Of a stretch of 64,000 nucleotides of DNA, positions 10,792-25,109 are shown piece after piece. Source of the stretch: Enterobacter chengduensis (lineage in GTDB: Bacteria; Pseudomonadota; Gammaproteobacteria; Enterobacterales; Enterobacteriaceae); the NCBI RefSeq assembly GCF_001984825.2, contig NZ_CP043318.1:992001-1056000 (forward strand). Reading direction: 5' to 3'. Under the pieces are notes generated by a model. It was given only the letters and a program-made list of their open reading frames with translations, had not been told where the DNA came from and searched no databases. How positions within the stretch are numbered: the stretch's first letter is position 1; the number at the start of each line of letters is the position of its first letter. The position numbers were made by a program, and so were the translations under genes.

Positions 10792-11817
10792 ATGCCTTCA
10801 ATTCGACTGGCTGATTTAGCTCAGCAGTTGGATGCAGAATTACACGGTGATGGCGATATCGTCATCACCGCTGTTGCGTCCATGCAATCTGCTAAAGCTG
10901 GCACGATTACCTTCATGGTAAGCCCTAAGTACCGTGAGCAACTGGCTCAATGCCAGGCGTCAGCCGTTGTTCTGACGCAGGACGACCTCCCCTTTGCCAC
11001 TGTTAGCGCGCTGGTAGTGAAAAATCCCTACCTGACGTATGCACGCATGGCTCAAATTCTTGATACCACGCCGCAGCCGGCTCAGAACATTGCTGCCAGT
11101 GCCGCGATTGATGCGACGGCAAGGCTGGGTAACAACGTTGCCGTTGGCGCGAATGCGGTTATCGAATCCGGCGTTGTGCTGGGCGATAACGTCGTCATTG
11201 GCCCGGGTTGCTTCGTTGGGAAAAATACGAAAATCGGCGCCGGAACCCGTTTATGGGCCAATGTGTCCGTTTATCACGACGTTGAAATTGGCGAAAATTG
11301 CCTCGTTCAGTCCAGCACCGTGATCGGTTCTGACGGCTTTGGTTATGCTAACGATCGCGGTAACTGGGTTAAGATCCCGCAGCTTGGTCGCGTTATTATT
11401 GGCGATCGCGTGGAGATCGGCGCCTGCACCACCATTGACCGCGGTGCGCTTGACGACACGATCATTGGCAATGGTGTTATCATCGATAACCAGTGCCAGA
11501 TTGCGCATAACGTTGTGATTGGCGACAATACCGCGGTTGCGGGTGGCGTCATCATGGCAGGCAGCCTGAAAATTGGCCGTTATTGCATGATCGGCGGTGC
11601 GAGCGTGATTAATGGCCATATGGAAATATGCGACAAGGTTACCGTGACGGGCATGGGCATGGTTATGCGTCCTATCACTGAACCTGGCGTCTATTCCTCT
11701 GGCATTCCGCTACAGCCCAACAAGGTATGGCGTAAAACAGCAGCTCTGGTGATGAATATTGATGATATGAGCAAGCGCCTCAAGTCTCTTGAGCGTAAGA
11801 TCGATCAACAAGACTAA
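10792..11817 (+). CDS. lpxD: UDP-3-O-(3-hydroxymyristoyl)glucosamine N-acyltransferase
   Basis: LpxD adds the second 3-hydroxymyristoyl chain to UDP-3-O-acyl-glucosamine from acyl-ACP, the third step of lipid A synthesis. The 341-residue product equals E. coli LpxD. It has an N-terminal uridine-binding domain (about 1-100), a left-handed beta helix of hexapeptide repeats (about 100-300, for example [15 protein letters not shown]) with the catalytic His in IAHNVVIG, and a C-terminal helix. It is homotrimeric. It follows skp by 3 bp and precedes fabZ-lpxA-lpxB. Confidence 0.97.
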   Translation: MPSIRLADLAQQLDAELHGDGDIVITAVASMQSAKAGTITFMVSPKYREQLAQCQASAVVLTQDDLPFATVSALVVKNPYLTYARMAQILDTTPQPAQNIAASAAIDATARLGNNVAVGANAVIESGVVLGDNVVIGPGCFVGKNTKIGAGTRLWANVSVYHDVEIGENCLVQSSTVIGSDGFGYANDRGNWVKIPQLGRVIIGDRVEIGACTTIDRGALDDTIIGNGVIIDNQCQIAHNVVIGDNTAVAGGVIMAGSLKIGRYCMIGGASVINGHMEICDKVTVTGMGMVMRPITEPGVYSSGIPLQPNKVWRKTAALVMNIDDMSKRLKSLERKIDQQD

Positions 11818-11919
11818 GCGTCATCCGTTTAACGCTATTTTTCCCGGCCTGTCGGCTTTCTAATAAACCGGCAGGCCGTGTTATTATTGTTATCAGTACA
11901 TTTTGACAGGAAGAGTATT

Positions 11920-12375
11920 TTGACTACTGACACTCATACTCTGCATATTGAAGAGATTTTAGAACTTCTGCCGCACCGCTACCCGTTTCTGCTGGTAGAC
12001 CGTGTGCTGGATTTTGAAGAAGGTCGTTTTCTGCGCGCAGTGAAAAATGTTTCCGTGAACGAGCCGTTTTTCCAGGGGCACTTCCCTGGTAAGCCTATCT
12101 TCCCGGGTGTGTTGATTCTGGAAGCGATGGCTCAGGCTACCGGTATTCTGGCGTTTAAAAGCGTCGGCAAGCTGGAGCCAGGCGAGCTGTATTACTTCGC
12201 GGGTATCGATGAAGCGCGCTTTAAGCGCCCTGTCGTGCCTGGTGATCAGATGATCATGGAAGTCACTTTTGAAAAAACGCGTCGTGGCCTGACTCGCTTT
12301 AAAGGCGTAGCGCTGGTAGACGGCAAAGTTGTTTGCGAAGCGACGATGATGTGTGCTCGTAGCCGGGAGTCCTGA
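11920..12375 (+). CDS. fabZ: 3-hydroxyacyl-[acyl-carrier-protein] dehydratase
   Basis: FabZ dehydrates 3-hydroxyacyl-ACPs in fatty acid elongation and competes with lipid A synthesis for 3-hydroxymyristoyl-ACP. The hot-dog-fold product has 151 residues, as in E. coli, if it starts at the TTG at 11920 behind AGGAAGAG; the longer frame from 11878 has no family support. The catalytic motif [20 protein letters not shown] carries the active His and Glu. It is 3 bp from lpxA, so enzymes that compete for one substrate are co-expressed. Confidence 0.97.
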   Translation: MTTDTHTLHIEEILELLPHRYPFLLVDRVLDFEEGRFLRAVKNVSVNEPFFQGHFPGKPIFPGVLILEAMAQATGILAFKSVGKLEPGELYYFAGIDEARFKRPVVPGDQMIMEVTFEKTRRGLTRFKGVALVDGKVVCEATMMCARSRES

Positions 12376-12378
12376 TAC

Positions 12379-13167
12379 GTGATTGATAAATCCGCCTTTA
12401 TTCATCCTACCGCGATTGTGGAAACCGGTGCCATTATTGGCGCTAACGTCCACATTGGCCCGTTTTGTATTGTTGGACCCCATGTCGAAATTGGTGAGGG
12501 TACAGTACTGAAATCTCACGTTGTCGTGAATGGTCACACGACCATTGGCTGCAATAATGAGATCTATCAGTTCGCCTCCATCGGCGAAGTTAACCAGGAT
12601 CTTAAATATGCTGGTGAGTCTACCCGTCTGGAAATTGGCGATCGTAACCGTATTCGCGAAAGCGTCACCATTCATCGTGGAACAGTACAGGGTGGTGGGT
12701 TGACGAAGGTGGGCAGCGATAACCTGTTCATGGTGAATGCGCATATCGCGCACGACTGTACCGTGGGTGACCGCTGTATTCTTGCCAACAACGCAACGCT
12801 GGCAGGACACGTATCCGTTGATGACTTCGCAATTATTGGCGGCATGACCGCAGTCCATCAGTTCTGCATCATTGGTGCGCACGTGATGGTTGGCGGATGC
12901 TCCGGTGTGGCGCAGGACGTCCCACCGTATGTAATTGCGCAGGGCAACCATGCCACGCCGTTTGGCGTGAACATCGAAGGCCTCAAGCGTCGTGGTTTTA
13001 GCCGCGAAGCGATTACCGCCATACGCAACGCGTACAAACTGCTGTACCGTAGCGGTAAAACGCTGGAAGAGGCGAAGCCGGAAATTGCCGAGCTGGCGAA
13101 TAAGCACCCTGAAGTGAACGCGTTCATGGAATTCTTTGACCGTTCAACAAGGGGTCTGATTCGTTAA
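12379..13167 (+). CDS. lpxA: UDP-N-acetylglucosamine O-acyltransferase
   Basis: LpxA transfers 3-hydroxymyristate from ACP to the 3-OH of UDP-GlcNAc, the first step of lipid A synthesis. The 262-residue product has the E. coli length, starts at a GTG, and consists of a left-handed parallel beta helix of hexapeptide repeats followed by a helical C-terminus. The catalytic His125 lies in the NAHIAHDC motif, and the His ruler residues are conserved. Its stop codon overlaps the lpxB start by one base. Confidence 0.97.
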   Translation: MIDKSAFIHPTAIVETGAIIGANVHIGPFCIVGPHVEIGEGTVLKSHVVVNGHTTIGCNNEIYQFASIGEVNQDLKYAGESTRLEIGDRNRIRESVTIHRGTVQGGGLTKVGSDNLFMVNAHIAHDCTVGDRCILANNATLAGHVSVDDFAIIGGMTAVHQFCIIGAHVMVGGCSGVAQDVPPYVIAQGNHATPFGVNIEGLKRRGFSREAITAIRNAYKLLYRSGKTLEEAKPEIAELANKHPEVNAFMEFFDRSTRGLIR

Positions 13168-14315
13168 TGGTCGACAGTCGTCCGCTTACGATAGCCCTGG
13201 TCGCCGGAGAAACCTCCGGCGATATTCTTGGTGCCGGTCTCATTCGTGCGCTAAAGGCGCGTGTACCTAACGCACGCTTTGTTGGCGTTGCTGGCCCGCT
13301 GATGCAGGCCGAAGGCTGTGAAGCGTGGTACGAAATGGAAGAGCTGGCCGTAATGGGCATTGTTGAGGTGCTGGGGCGGTTACGCCGTTTGCTGCACATT
13401 CGTGCCGACCTCACCCGCCGCTTTACCGAGCTCAAGCCCGATGTGTTTGTCGGTATCGATGCACCTGATTTCAACATTACCCTTGAAGGCAATCTGAAAA
13501 AACAGGGCATTAAAACTATTCACTACGTCAGTCCGTCCGTCTGGGCGTGGCGACAGAAACGCGTTTTCAAAATTGGACGGTCCACCCACCTGGTGCTGGC
13601 TTTTCTGCCTTTCGAAAAAGCGTTTTACGACAAATTTAATGTTCCGTGCCGTTTTATCGGTCATACCATGGCGGATGCGATGCCGCTGGATCCGGATAAA
13701 AACGCGGCGCGCGACGCGCTGGGTATTCCGCATGATGTGCACTGTCTGGCACTGCTGCCAGGCAGCCGTGGCGCAGAAGTGGAAATGCTCAGCGCCGATT
13801 TCCTCAAAACAGCGCAAATCCTTCGCCAGACCTATCCCGATCTTGAAGTCGTCGTGCCGCTGGTGAATGCCAAACGCCGCGAGCAGTTTGAGCGCATCAA
13901 AGCGGAAGTTGCCCCGGACCTTCACGTTCGTCTACTGGACGGGAAAGGGCGGGAAGCAATGTATGCGAGCGATGCCGCGCTGCTGGCCTCCGGCACGGCT
14001 GCGCTGGAGTGTATGCTGGCAAAATGCCCGATGGTGGTCGGTTACCGCATGAAGCCCTTCACTTTCTGGCTGGCAAAGCGTCTGGTGAAAACCGATTATG
14101 TCTCCCTGCCAAACCTGCTTGCCGGGCGCGAGCTGGTGAAAGAGCTGTTGCAGGATGAGTGCCAGCCGCAGGCGCTTGCGGAGGCGCTGCTACCGCTGCT
14201 CGCCAACGGTAAAACCAGCCACCAGATGCACGATACCTTCCGCGAACTGCATCAACTGATCCGCTGTAACGCTGATGAGCAAGCGGCAGATGCGGTGCTG
14301 GAGTTAGCGAAATGA
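13167..14315 (+). CDS. lpxB: Lipid A disaccharide synthase
   Basis: LpxB joins lipid X and UDP-2,3-diacylglucosamine into the beta-1,6 tetra-acyl disaccharide 1-phosphate at the inner face of the inner membrane. It belongs to glycosyltransferase family 19 (GT-B fold). The 382-residue product is full length, with the N-terminal [15 protein letters not shown] and the nucleotide-binding [13 protein letters not shown] segment. It is coupled to lpxA by a 1-base overlap and to rnhB by a 4-base ATGA overlap. Confidence 0.97.
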   Translation: MVDSRPLTIALVAGETSGDILGAGLIRALKARVPNARFVGVAGPLMQAEGCEAWYEMEELAVMGIVEVLGRLRRLLHIRADLTRRFTELKPDVFVGIDAPDFNITLEGNLKKQGIKTIHYVSPSVWAWRQKRVFKIGRSTHLVLAFLPFEKAFYDKFNVPCRFIGHTMADAMPLDPDKNAARDALGIPHDVHCLALLPGSRGAEVEMLSADFLKTAQILRQTYPDLEVVVPLVNAKRREQFERIKAEVAPDLHVRLLDGKGREAMYASDAALLASGTAALECMLAKCPMVVGYRMKPFTFWLAKRLVKTDYVSLPNLLAGRELVKELLQDECQPQALAEALLPLLANGKTSHQMHDTFRELHQLIRCNADEQAADAVLELAK

Positions 14316-14908
14316 TGGAATTTGTTTATCCTCACACCCACCTTGTGGCGGGTGTGGATGAAGTGGGTCGTGGCCCGTTAGTCGGCGCGGTGGTGACCGC
14401 CGCGGTGATCCTCGATCCGGCTCGTCCGATTATCGGGCTAAACGACTCAAAAAAATTATCCGAAAAACGTCGACTGGCCCTGTTCAGTGAGATTCAGGAG
14501 AAGGCGCTGGCCTGGAGCCTGGGTCGCGCTGAGCCGCATGAAATCGACGAGCTGAATATTTTGCATGCTACAATGCTGGCCATGCAGCGTGCGGTAGCGG
14601 GTCTGAAAATTGCCCCGGAATATGTCCTGATTGACGGCAACCGCTGTCCGGCACTGCCGATGCCTTCGATGGCTGTCGTGAAAGGCGATAGCCGGGTCGC
14701 CGAGATCAGCGCAGCATCTATTATTGCCAAAGTGACACGCGATGCTGAAATGGCCGCGCTGGATCTCACTTACCCTCAGTATGGTTTCGCCCAGCACAAG
14801 GGGTATCCTACGCCTTTCCATCTGGAAAGACTGGCTGAACATGGCGCAACCGAGCACCACCGGCGCAGTTTTGGCCCGGTGAAACGCGCGCTGGGACGGT
14901 TGTCCTGA
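14312..14908 (+). CDS. rnhB: Ribonuclease HII
   Basis: RNase HII cuts the RNA strand of RNA-DNA hybrids and starts removal of single ribonucleotides misincorporated in DNA. The 198-residue product carries the catalytic DE pair in GVDEVGRGP (Asp16, Glu17), then the third acidic residue in LIDGNRCP and the fourth in [11 protein letters not shown]. Starting at 14312 overlaps lpxB by four bases and reproduces the E. coli length; the second ATG at 14315 is possible. dnaE follows after 38 bp. Confidence 0.96.
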   Translation: MMEFVYPHTHLVAGVDEVGRGPLVGAVVTAAVILDPARPIIGLNDSKKLSEKRRLALFSEIQEKALAWSLGRAEPHEIDELNILHATMLAMQRAVAGLKIAPEYVLIDGNRCPALPMPSMAVVKGDSRVAEISAASIIAKVTRDAEMAALDLTYPQYGFAQHKGYPTPFHLERLAEHGATEHHRRSFGPVKRALGRLS

Positions 14909-14946
14909 ATCAATACGCACGCAATTAAGTAACGCGGAATCTGAAG

Positions 14947-18429
<3,483 letters not shown>

Positions 18430-18441
18430 TACAGGAATACT

Positions 18442-19401
18442 ATGAGTCTGAATTTCCTTGATTTCGAACAGCCGATTGCTGAGCTGGAAGCGAAAATCGA
18501 TTCTCTGACAGCGGTAAGCCGTCAGGATGAAAAACTGGATATTAACATCGACGAAGAAGTGCATCGTCTGCGCGAGAAAAGCGTAGAGCTGACGCGCAAA
18601 ATCTTTGCCGATCTCGGCGCATGGCAGGTGGCTCAGCTGGCTCGCCATCCACAGCGTCCGTACACCCTGGATTATGTCCGCCTGGCGTTTGACGAATTTG
18701 ACGAACTGGCCGGCGATCGCGCATATGCTGACGATAAAGCTATCGTTGGCGGTATCGCGCGTCTGGACGGACGCCCGGTGATGATCATTGGTCATCAAAA
18801 AGGTCGTGAAACCAAAGAGAAAATCCGTCGTAACTTTGGTATGCCAGCGCCAGAAGGCTACCGCAAGGCCCTGCGTCTGATGGAGATGGCTGAGCGTTTC
18901 AACATGCCAATCATCACCTTCATCGATACCCCGGGTGCTTACCCTGGCGTGGGCGCGGAAGAGCGCGGTCAGTCTGAAGCCATCGCGCGCAACCTGCGCG
19001 AGATGTCTCGCCTGAAGGTGCCGGTTATCTGTACCGTTATCGGTGAGGGTGGCTCCGGCGGCGCGCTGGCGATTGGCGTGGGCGATAAAGTGAATATGCT
19101 GCAGTACAGCACCTATTCCGTTATCTCCCCGGAAGGCTGCGCGTCCATTCTGTGGAAAAGCGCCGATAAAGCGCCGCTGGCTGCAGAAGCGATGGGCATC
19201 ATTGCGCCACGCCTGAAGGAGCTTAAGCTGATCGATTCCATTATCCCGGAACCGCTGGGTGGTGCGCATCGTAAGCCGGAAGTGATGGCGGCGTCTCTGA
19301 AAGCGCAGCTGCTGGCCGATCTGGCAGACCTGGACGTGCTGAGCAAAGAAGACCTGCTCAACCGCCGCTACCAGCGCCTGATGACCTACGGTTACGCGTA
19401 A
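18442..19401 (+). CDS. accA: Acetyl-CoA carboxylase carboxyltransferase subunit alpha
   Basis: AccA with AccD transfers the carboxyl group from carboxybiotin to acetyl-CoA, giving malonyl-CoA, the first committed step of fatty acid synthesis. The 319-residue product matches E. coli in length. It has an N-terminal helical region, then the crotonase-like fold with the oxyanion glycines in [12 protein letters not shown], and the conserved [15 protein letters not shown]. The ATG follows ACAGGAATACT. It ends at a strong terminator before ldcC. Confidence 0.98.
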   Translation: MSLNFLDFEQPIAELEAKIDSLTAVSRQDEKLDINIDEEVHRLREKSVELTRKIFADLGAWQVAQLARHPQRPYTLDYVRLAFDEFDELAGDRAYADDKAIVGGIARLDGRPVMIIGHQKGRETKEKIRRNFGMPAPEGYRKALRLMEMAERFNMPIITFIDTPGAYPGVGAEERGQSEAIARNLREMSRLKVPVICTVIGEGGSGGALAIGVGDKVNMLQYSTYSVISPEGCASILWKSADKAPLAAEAMGIIAPRLKELKLIDSIIPEPLGGAHRKPEVMAASLKAQLLADLADLDVLSKEDLLNRRYQRLMTYGYA

Positions 19402-19417
19402 GCTTCACAATTATCTG

Positions 19418-19446
19418 AAAAGCCGCACAATGTTGCGGCTTTTTTT
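19418..19446 (+). terminator. accA terminator
   Basis: AGCCGCA (19421-19427) pairs with TGCGGCT (19434-19440), flanked by an A-run and followed by six T residues. It starts 16 bp after the accA stop and ends the dnaE-accA transcript. Confidence 0.9.
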
Positions 19447-19501
19447 ATACCTGCGGTTTAGCCGGACTATGCTTAGCTAATGTTTTTTAAGGAGGAAGCC
19501 C

Positions 19502-21634
19502 ATGAATATCATTGCCGTTATGGGGCCACACGGCGTCTTTTATAAAGATGAGCCGATTAAGGAGCTGGAGCACGCCCTGCAGTCGCGCGGGTATCAGCTA
19601 ATCTGGCCGCACAACAGCGCCGACCTGCTGAAGTTCATCGAGCATAATCCGCGCATCTGCGGCGTGATCTTCGACTGGGATGAATATGACCTCGAACTGT
19701 GCAGCGATATCAACAAGCTGAACGAATACCTCCCGCTGTACGCGTTTATTAATACCCACTCAACCATGGACGTCAGCGCCAACGATATGCGTATGGCGCT
19801 GTGGTTCTTTGAATATTCGCTCGGCGTGGCGGAAGACATTGCGTCCCGCATTCAGCAGTACACGAATGAATATCTCGATAACATTACGCCGCCGTTTACC
19901 CGGGCGCTCTTCACCTACGTGAAAGAGGGGAAATATACCTTCTGTACGCCCGGCCATATGGCGGGGACGGCCTACCAAAAAAGCCCGGTGGGCTGCCTGT
20001 TCTATGATTTCTTCGGTGGCAACACGCTGAAGGCGGACGTGTCAATTTCGGTCACCGAATTGGGCTCTCTGCTGGACCACACCGGCCCGCATCTGGAAGC
20101 CGAAGAGTATATCGCCCGCACCTTTGGCGCCGAGCAGAGCTATATGGTGACCAACGGCACCTCCACCTCGAACAAAATCGTCGGGATGTACGCCGCGCCT
20201 GCGGGCAGCACGCTGCTGATCGACCGAAACTGCCATAAATCGCTGGCCCATCTGCTAATGATGAGCGACGTCGTACCGCTCTGGCTGTCGCCCACGCGTA
20301 ACGCGCTCGGTATACTTGGCGGCATTCCGCGCCGGGAGTTCACCCATGACGCCATTGAAGGTAAGGTCGCGGCAATTACCGGCGCGAGCTGGCCCGTTCA
20401 CGCGGTGATCACCAACTCAACTTACGATGGTCTGCTGTACAACACGGACTGGATCAAAAAGACGCTGGACGTGCCGTCGATCCACTTCGATTCCGCATGG
20501 GTGCCGTACACCAACTTCCACCCGATCTACGCGGGTAAAAGCGGCATGAGCGGCGAACGCGTGCCGGGTAAAGTCTTCTTCGAAACGCAGTCGACGCACA
20601 AAATGCTGGCGGCGTTTTCCCAGGCTTCGCTTATCCATATCAAAGGCGAGTATGACGAAGACACGTTCAACGAAGCCTATATGATGCACACCACCACCTC
20701 ACCGAGCTATCCGCTGGTGGCCTCCATTGAAACGGCCGCGGCAATGCTGCGCGGCAATCCGGGCAAACGCCTGATCAACCGTTCCGTGGAGCGTGCGCTG
20801 CATTTTCGCAAAGAGGTTCAGCGGCTGAAAGAGGAAGCCGACGGCTGGTTCTTTGATATCTGGCAGCCGGAAGAGATCGATGAAGCGGAGTGCTGGCCCG
20901 TCTCCCCCGGCGAAGACTGGCATGGCTTCCGGGATGCCGATAGCGAACACATGTTCCTCGATCCGGTAAAAGTGACGATCCTGACGCCGGGCATGAACGA
21001 GCAGGGCAAGATGAGCGATGAGGGGATTCCGGCCGCGCTGGTCGCGAAATTCCTTGATGAACGTGGCGTGGTGGTGGAGAAAACCGGGCCCTATAACCTG
21101 CTGTTCCTGTTCAGTATTGGTATTGATAAGACTCGGGCGATGGGGCTGCTGCGCGGCCTGATGGAGTTCAAGCGCGCCTACGATCTCAACCTGCGGGTGA
21201 AGAACATGCTGCCGGATCTCTACGCGGAAGATCCTGACTTCTACCGCAATATGCGTATTCAGGATCTGGCCCAGGGGATCCACAGGCTGATCCGTCAGCA
21301 CGATCTGCCGCGCCTGATGCTTCAGGCGTTCGATGTCTTACCGGAGATGAAGTTTACCCCGCACAAGGCGTGGCAGCGCCAGGTGAAAGGGGAGGTCGAA
21401 ACCGTCGAGCTGGAAAACCTGGTTGGGCGCGTATCGGCTAACATGATCCTGCCTTACCCGCCGGGCGTTCCGCTCCTGATGCCGGGAGAGATGATTACCG
21501 AAGAGAGTCGCGCCGTGCTCGATTTTCTGCTGATGCTCTGTTCGGTGGGGCGCCACTATCCCGGTTTTGAGACGGATATCCACGGTGCGAAGCGCGACGA
21601 GAACGGCGTTTACTGGGTGCGAGTCCTAAAATAA
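19502..21634 (+). CDS. ldcC: Constitutive lysine decarboxylase
   Basis: LdcC decarboxylates L-lysine to cadaverine with PLP, consuming a proton. The 710-residue product (713 in E. coli) has the N-terminal wing domain (about 1-130), the PLP fold with the Schiff-base lysine in STHKMLAAFSQ near residue 367, and a C-terminal domain. LdcC rather than inducible CadA is assigned because of the closer match and the accA-ldcC-yaeR-tilS context; no cadB or cadC is adjacent. A very strong AAGGAGG precedes the ATG. Confidence 0.95.
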   Translation: MNIIAVMGPHGVFYKDEPIKELEHALQSRGYQLIWPHNSADLLKFIEHNPRICGVIFDWDEYDLELCSDINKLNEYLPLYAFINTHSTMDVSANDMRMALWFFEYSLGVAEDIASRIQQYTNEYLDNITPPFTRALFTYVKEGKYTFCTPGHMAGTAYQKSPVGCLFYDFFGGNTLKADVSISVTELGSLLDHTGPHLEAEEYIARTFGAEQSYMVTNGTSTSNKIVGMYAAPAGSTLLIDRNCHKSLAHLLMMSDVVPLWLSPTRNALGILGGIPRREFTHDAIEGKVAAITGASWPVHAVITNSTYDGLLYNTDWIKKTLDVPSIHFDSAWVPYTNFHPIYAGKSGMSGERVPGKVFFETQSTHKMLAAFSQASLIHIKGEYDEDTFNEAYMMHTTTSPSYPLVASIETAAAMLRGNPGKRLINRSVERALHFRKEVQRLKEEADGWFFDIWQPEEIDEAECWPVSPGEDWHGFRDADSEHMFLDPVKVTILTPGMNEQGKMSDEGIPAALVAKFLDERGVVVEKTGPYNLLFLFSIGIDKTRAMGLLRGLMEFKRAYDLNLRVKNMLPDLYAEDPDFYRNMRIQDLAQGIHRLIRQHDLPRLMLQAFDVLPEMKFTPHKAWQRQVKGEVETVELENLVGRVSANMILPYPPGVPLLMPGEMITEESRAVLDFLLMLCSVGRHYPGFETDIHGAKRDENGVYWVRVLK

Positions 21635-21699
21635 TGATGACCGCTTGCCAGGTGTGGGTTTTCGGTTGTAACGTTCAGGCATCATAAAAAGGAGAAGCT

Positions 21700-22089
21700 A
21701 TGCTGGGTTTAAAAGCTGTTCACCATATTGCGATCATTGCGACCGATTACGCGAAAAGTAAGGCCTTCTACTGCGACATCCTGGGCTTTACGCTGTTGAG
21801 CGAGGCCTACCGCGAGGAGCGCGACTCCTGGAAGGGCGATCTGGCCCTGAACGGGCAGTATGTGATTGAACTGTTCTCTTTTCCTTTTCCGCCTGCGCGT
21901 CCGTCCCGCCCGGAAGCCTGCGGCCTGCGCCATCTTGCCTTCAGCGTCGATGATCTGGATAGCGCAGTCAAACATCTGGAAGCGCACGGCGTGACGTGTG
22001 AAGCGATCCGCGTCGATCCGTTCACCGACAGGCGCTTTACCTTTTTCAACGACCCGGACGGCCTGCCGCTGGAGCTTTATCAGCAGTAA
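21700..22089 (+). CDS. yaeR: VOC-family (glyoxalase-like) metalloprotein YaeR
   Basis: A 129-residue single vicinal-oxygen-chelate domain protein. The paired beta-alpha-beta-beta-beta modules begin at AVHHIAIIATDYAKSKAFYCDILGF and GLRHLAFSVDDLDSAVKHLE. Candidate metal ligands are His in HHIAI, Glu in YVIELF, His in LRHLAF and Glu in LPLELYQ. The enzymatic substrate is not known to me; glyoxalase activity should not be assumed. A strong AAGGAG precedes the ATG. It lies between ldcC and tilS as in E. coli and is followed by its own terminator. Confidence 0.85.
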   Translation: MLGLKAVHHIAIIATDYAKSKAFYCDILGFTLLSEAYREERDSWKGDLALNGQYVIELFSFPFPPARPSRPEACGLRHLAFSVDDLDSAVKHLEAHGVTCEAIRVDPFTDRRFTFFNDPDGLPLELYQQ

Positions 22090-22106
22090 TGTTCGTCCTG
22101 TGTGAT

Positions 22107-22134
22107 AATGCCCGCTCTGTTCGGGCATTTTTTT
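22107..22134 (+). terminator. yaeR terminator
   Basis: AATGCCCG (22107-22114) pairs with CGGGCATT (22122-22129) and is followed by a T-run. It lies 17 bp after the yaeR stop and just before tilS. Confidence 0.9.
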
Positions 22135-22148
22135 ATGTGTAATTCCCT

Positions 22149-23438
22149 ATGACCTTACCCGCTATCGCGCACGCCGTTTCACCGTACCGCCAGCTGCTGG
22201 TGGGGTTTAGCGGTGGCCTGGATTCCACCGTTCTGCTCCATCGCCTTAAGCGCTGGCGCGATCGGGAACCTGACGTCCAGCTTCGGGCGATGCATATCCA
22301 TCACGGATTAAGTCCTCACGCGGATGAATGGGTGGCGCACTGCGAAGCGTTGTGTGCGGCCTGGGATATCCCGCTCCTGGTTGAGCGGGTCGCGCTTGCG
22401 GAAGAAGGCCTGGGCATTGAGGCGCAGGCGCGTAAAGCGCGCTACGCCGCGTTTACCGGGGCACTGCGTGCTGGAGAAGCGCTGGTCACGGCCCAGCATC
22501 TGGATGACCAGTGTGAAACCTTTCTGCTGGCGCTTAAGCGGGGAAGCGGGCCAGCGGGGCTGTCTGCCATGCCGCCGCGCTCTGAATTTGCCGGCACAAC
22601 GTTACTGCGTCCGCTGCTTGGCGAGACGCGTGCCTCACTGGAAGCCTGGGCGCGGGAACATCAGCTCAACTGGATTGAAGATGAGAGCAACCAGGATGAC
22701 GGCTATGACCGTAACTTCCTGCGTCTGCGCGTCCTTCCGCTTTTAAGCGAACGCTGGCCGCATTTTGCCGACGCGACGGCACGAAGCGCCATGCTGTGCG
22801 CCGAACAGGAATCGCTGCTGGACGAGCTGTTGAGCGACGAGCTGGCTGAACTGATTTCTAAAGACGGAGCGCTGGCCATTGCACCGCTGACAGCGTTGAG
22901 CCCGGCACGTCGCGCCGCGCTGCTACGGCGCTGGCTGGCCTTTCATCAAGCCGTAATGCCGTCGCGGGCGATGCTGAGCCGTATCTGGGACGAAGTCGCC
23001 CTGGCGCGGGACGATGCTTCCCCGTGCGTCCACCTGAACGGTTATGAGGTGAGACGCTATAAGGGAGAGCTCTGGTGGGTAAAATCCACGCCCTCGCTGA
23101 CCGATGCGGTGCTCGACTGGCTTTCTCCTGACGCACCGCTGGTATTGCCCAACGAGGCAGGGCATGTCTCTCTTATACCATCAGGTCATGTGCGGCTGCC
23201 GAAGCCTGATGAACCGGTCACCGTGCGCTTTAAGGCTGGCGGTATGCTGCATATCGTCGGGCGTAACGGGGGGCGGAAGCTGAAGAAAATCTGGCAGGAG
23301 TGCAGCGTGCCGCCGTGGCTGCGCGACACCACGCCGCTGCTGTTTTACGGTGAAGCGTTGATTGCTGCTGCGGGTGTCTTCATCACGGAAGAGGGATGGT
23401 CTGAAGAGGGAGTCCGCTTTGAGTGGCAAAAAGCGTAA
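22149..23438 (+). CDS. tilS: tRNA(Ile)-lysidine synthetase
   Basis: TilS attaches lysine to C34 of the CAU-anticodon tRNA-Ile, converting its decoding from AUG to AUA; it is essential. The 429-residue product (432 in E. coli) has the PP-loop ATP pyrophosphatase motif SGGLDS at 21-26, the conserved [11 protein letters not shown] and the [18 protein letters not shown] segment, then TilS-specific central and C-terminal domains. The start lies close behind the yaeR terminator. It converges on rof. Confidence 0.96.
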   Translation: MTLPAIAHAVSPYRQLLVGFSGGLDSTVLLHRLKRWRDREPDVQLRAMHIHHGLSPHADEWVAHCEALCAAWDIPLLVERVALAEEGLGIEAQARKARYAAFTGALRAGEALVTAQHLDDQCETFLLALKRGSGPAGLSAMPPRSEFAGTTLLRPLLGETRASLEAWAREHQLNWIEDESNQDDGYDRNFLRLRVLPLLSERWPHFADATARSAMLCAEQESLLDELLSDELAELISKDGALAIAPLTALSPARRAALLRRWLAFHQAVMPSRAMLSRIWDEVALARDDASPCVHLNGYEVRRYKGELWWVKSTPSLTDAVLDWLSPDAPLVLPNEAGHVSLIPSGHVRLPKPDEPVTVRFKAGGMLHIVGRNGGRKLKKIWQECSVPPWLRDTTPLLFYGEALIAAAGVFITEEGWSEEGVRFEWQKA

Positions 23439-23460
23439 CGGGCAGCCAGGCTGCCCGTTA
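23436..23460. terminator. Bidirectional terminator between tilS and rof
   Basis: A near-perfect palindrome with 12-base arms, TAACGGGCAGCC (23436-23447) and its complement (23449-23460), overlaps the tilS stop. In RNA it folds as a 10-bp stem with a 5-nt loop on either strand. It sits between convergent genes and lacks a long T-run. Confidence 0.65.
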
Positions 23461-23466
23461 GTGTTG

Positions 23467-23727
23467 TCAGGATTCGCTCACCACGACGGTGCCGATTTGC
23501 GGGTGGCTGAAGCTGGCTATTTTGTCCAGACGCAGCTCGCGCGTCGCACCGGCGTCTTCCACTATCAGGTACTCCACGTTTTTACGTGAAACCAAATCGC
23601 TGGCTTTCGCCTTCAACACTTCGCCATCTTTTAGCTCCAGCGTCAGTAATAAATGATGCTGGCAGGCGAGTTCGAGGTTGTCATAGTCATCACAATTGAT
23701 GGGTTGATAAGTATCATTCATCGACAT
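23467..23727 (-). CDS. rof: Rho-binding antiterminator Rof
   Basis: Rof (YaeO) binds transcription terminator Rho and blocks its RNA-binding sites, reducing Rho-dependent termination. The 86-residue product is a small Sm-like beta fold, strongly conserved with E. coli ([24 protein letters not shown]). Two starts are possible, at 23727 or two codons downstream at MNDTYQ; the first overlaps yaeP by 14 bp, indicating translational coupling. It is the second gene of a yaeP-rof unit. Confidence 0.93.
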   Translation of the reverse strand: MSMNDTYQPINCDDYDNLELACQHHLLLTLELKDGEVLKAKASDLVSRKNVEYLIVEDAGATRELRLDKIASFSHPQIGTVVVSES

Positions 23728-23914
23728 AATCGCTCACCAGTAAATTCGCCGCAGCATACGCTGCTTTTTCCCTGACCGACTCTGAAAGGCTCTCATCAGA
23801 GGCCACTTCATTAAGCACTTTCAATACACAGCCCAACGCGTCCGGGACATACCCCAGATCTCCGCTGGCGATTTCCGCATACCGTTTGCGAATTAACTCA
23901 CAATAATTATTCAC
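23714..23914 (-). CDS. yaeP: UPF0253 family protein YaeP
   Basis: A 66-residue conserved protein without a known function, nearly identical to E. coli YaeP ([19 protein letters not shown]). It is predicted to be all-helical and cytoplasmic, with no signal peptide. It is read together with the Rho inhibitor gene rof, which it overlaps by 14 bp, and is divergent from yaeQ across a 196-bp gap. A role near Rho control is conceivable only from context. Confidence 0.88.
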   Translation of the reverse strand: MNNYCELIRKRYAEIASGDLGYVPDALGCVLKVLNEVASDESLSESVREKAAYAAANLLVSDYVDE

Positions 23915-24110
23915 ATCCCCTCCCGCCAGCGCACTGACTTACTGTGAGATATCATTAAGCCTACGAAGATAAACTCGGTTTAGCAAGGTGACTATACCAT
24001 ACTCATTTAAGCAATATCAGCGCCTTGATAGCGGTGTATTTATCACCCTGTAACAGCCTTTTGCCGCGGTTTTCGCTACAATGTGCCCCTGATTCGAATG
24101 GAGTTCTCTC

Positions 24111-24656
24111 ATGGCGCTGAAAGCGACAATTTATAAAGCAGTGGTCAATGTGGCCGATCTGGATCGCAACCGGTTCCTCGACGCGTCGCTTACGCTGGCA
24201 CGCCACCCCTCCGAAACCCAGGAGCGTATGATGCTGCGCCTGCTGGCGTGGATTAAGTATGCCGACGAGCGACTGCAGTTTACTCGTGGGTTAAGCGCAG
24301 AAGACGAGCCGGAAGCCTGGCTGCGTAACGATCATCTGGGTATCGATTTGTGGATCGAACTCGGGCTGCCGGACGAGCGCAGAATTAAGAAGGCCTGCAC
24401 CCAGTCCGCTGAAGTGGCCTTATTCGCGTATAATCAGCGCGCTGCGGAGATTTGGTGGCAGCAAAATAAGAGCAAGTGCGGACAGTATAAAAATCTCACG
24501 GTCTGGTACCTGGACGATGAGCAGCTGGCGCAGCTGAGCGAGTTTGCCAGCCGGACCATGGTGCTACAGGCGACGATTCAGGACGGCGCCATCTGGCTCT
24601 CTGATTCTCAGAATAATCTGGAAATTCACCTAACGGCGTGGCAACCGGCGTCATGA
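24111..24656 (+). CDS. yaeQ: YaeQ family protein
   Basis: A 181-residue protein of the YaeQ family, which has a PD-(D/E)xK nuclease-like core. Acidic and lysine residues fitting that core occur in [30 protein letters not shown]. coli YaeQ was once reported to suppress rfaH defects, but a molecular function is not established. There is no signal peptide. The gene overlaps arfB by 4 bases (ATGA), so the two are probably co-translated. Confidence 0.88.
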   Translation: MALKATIYKAVVNVADLDRNRFLDASLTLARHPSETQERMMLRLLAWIKYADERLQFTRGLSAEDEPEAWLRNDHLGIDLWIELGLPDERRIKKACTQSAEVALFAYNQRAAEIWWQQNKSKCGQYKNLTVWYLDDEQLAQLSEFASRTMVLQATIQDGAIWLSDSQNNLEIHLTAWQPAS

Positions 24657-25075
24657 TCGTCCTGTCCCGAAACGTCAGCATTCCTGACAACGAGCTTGAG
24701 ATCGCCGCCATCCGTGCGCAGGGGGCCGGTGGGCAGCACGTCAACAAGGCGTCGACGGCTATCCATTTGCGTTTTGACATTCGGGCATCAAGCCTGCCAG
24801 AGTATTATAAAGAAAGCCTGCTTGCCGCCAGCCATCACCTTATTACCAGCGATGGCGTAATTGTGATTAAAGCCCAGGAGTACCGCAGCCAGGAGCTCAA
24901 CCGGGAAGCGGCGATAGCCAGGCTGGTGGCGGTCATCAAAGAATTAACGGCAGTACAAAAAAGCCGCCGGGCAACGCGGCCAACTCGCGCATCGAAAGAG
25001 CGCCGGTTGTCTTCTAAGGCCCAAAAATCCACAGTGAAAGCACTACGCGGTAAAGTTCGTCGCCCGACAGAGTGA
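24653..25075 (+). CDS. arfB: Alternative ribosome-rescue peptidyl-tRNA hydrolase ArfB
   Basis: ArfB (YaeJ) enters the empty A site of stalled ribosomes and hydrolyses the peptidyl-tRNA, independently of tmRNA. The 140-residue product has the catalytic GGQ at 26-28 in [12 protein letters not shown] and the Arg/Lys-rich C-terminal tail ([14 protein letters not shown]) that inserts into the mRNA channel. The ATG at 24653 overlaps yaeQ and gives the E. coli length; an in-frame ATG at 24638 lies upstream inside yaeQ and is rejected. Confidence 0.95.
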   Translation: MIVLSRNVSIPDNELEIAAIRAQGAGGQHVNKASTAIHLRFDIRASSLPEYYKESLLAASHHLITSDGVIVIKAQEYRSQELNREAAIARLVAVIKELTAVQKSRRATRPTRASKERRLSSKAQKSTVKALRGKVRRPTE

Positions 25076-25109
25076 CGAAAGGGAACACACTTTTCATAAG
25101 GAATTCATT

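Noticed and set aside
11959..13107. A 382-codon - strand frame opposite fabZ and lpxA
   Set aside because: It spans two certain genes on the other strand, and the translation is rich in His, Asn and Arg as expected of an antisense shadow.
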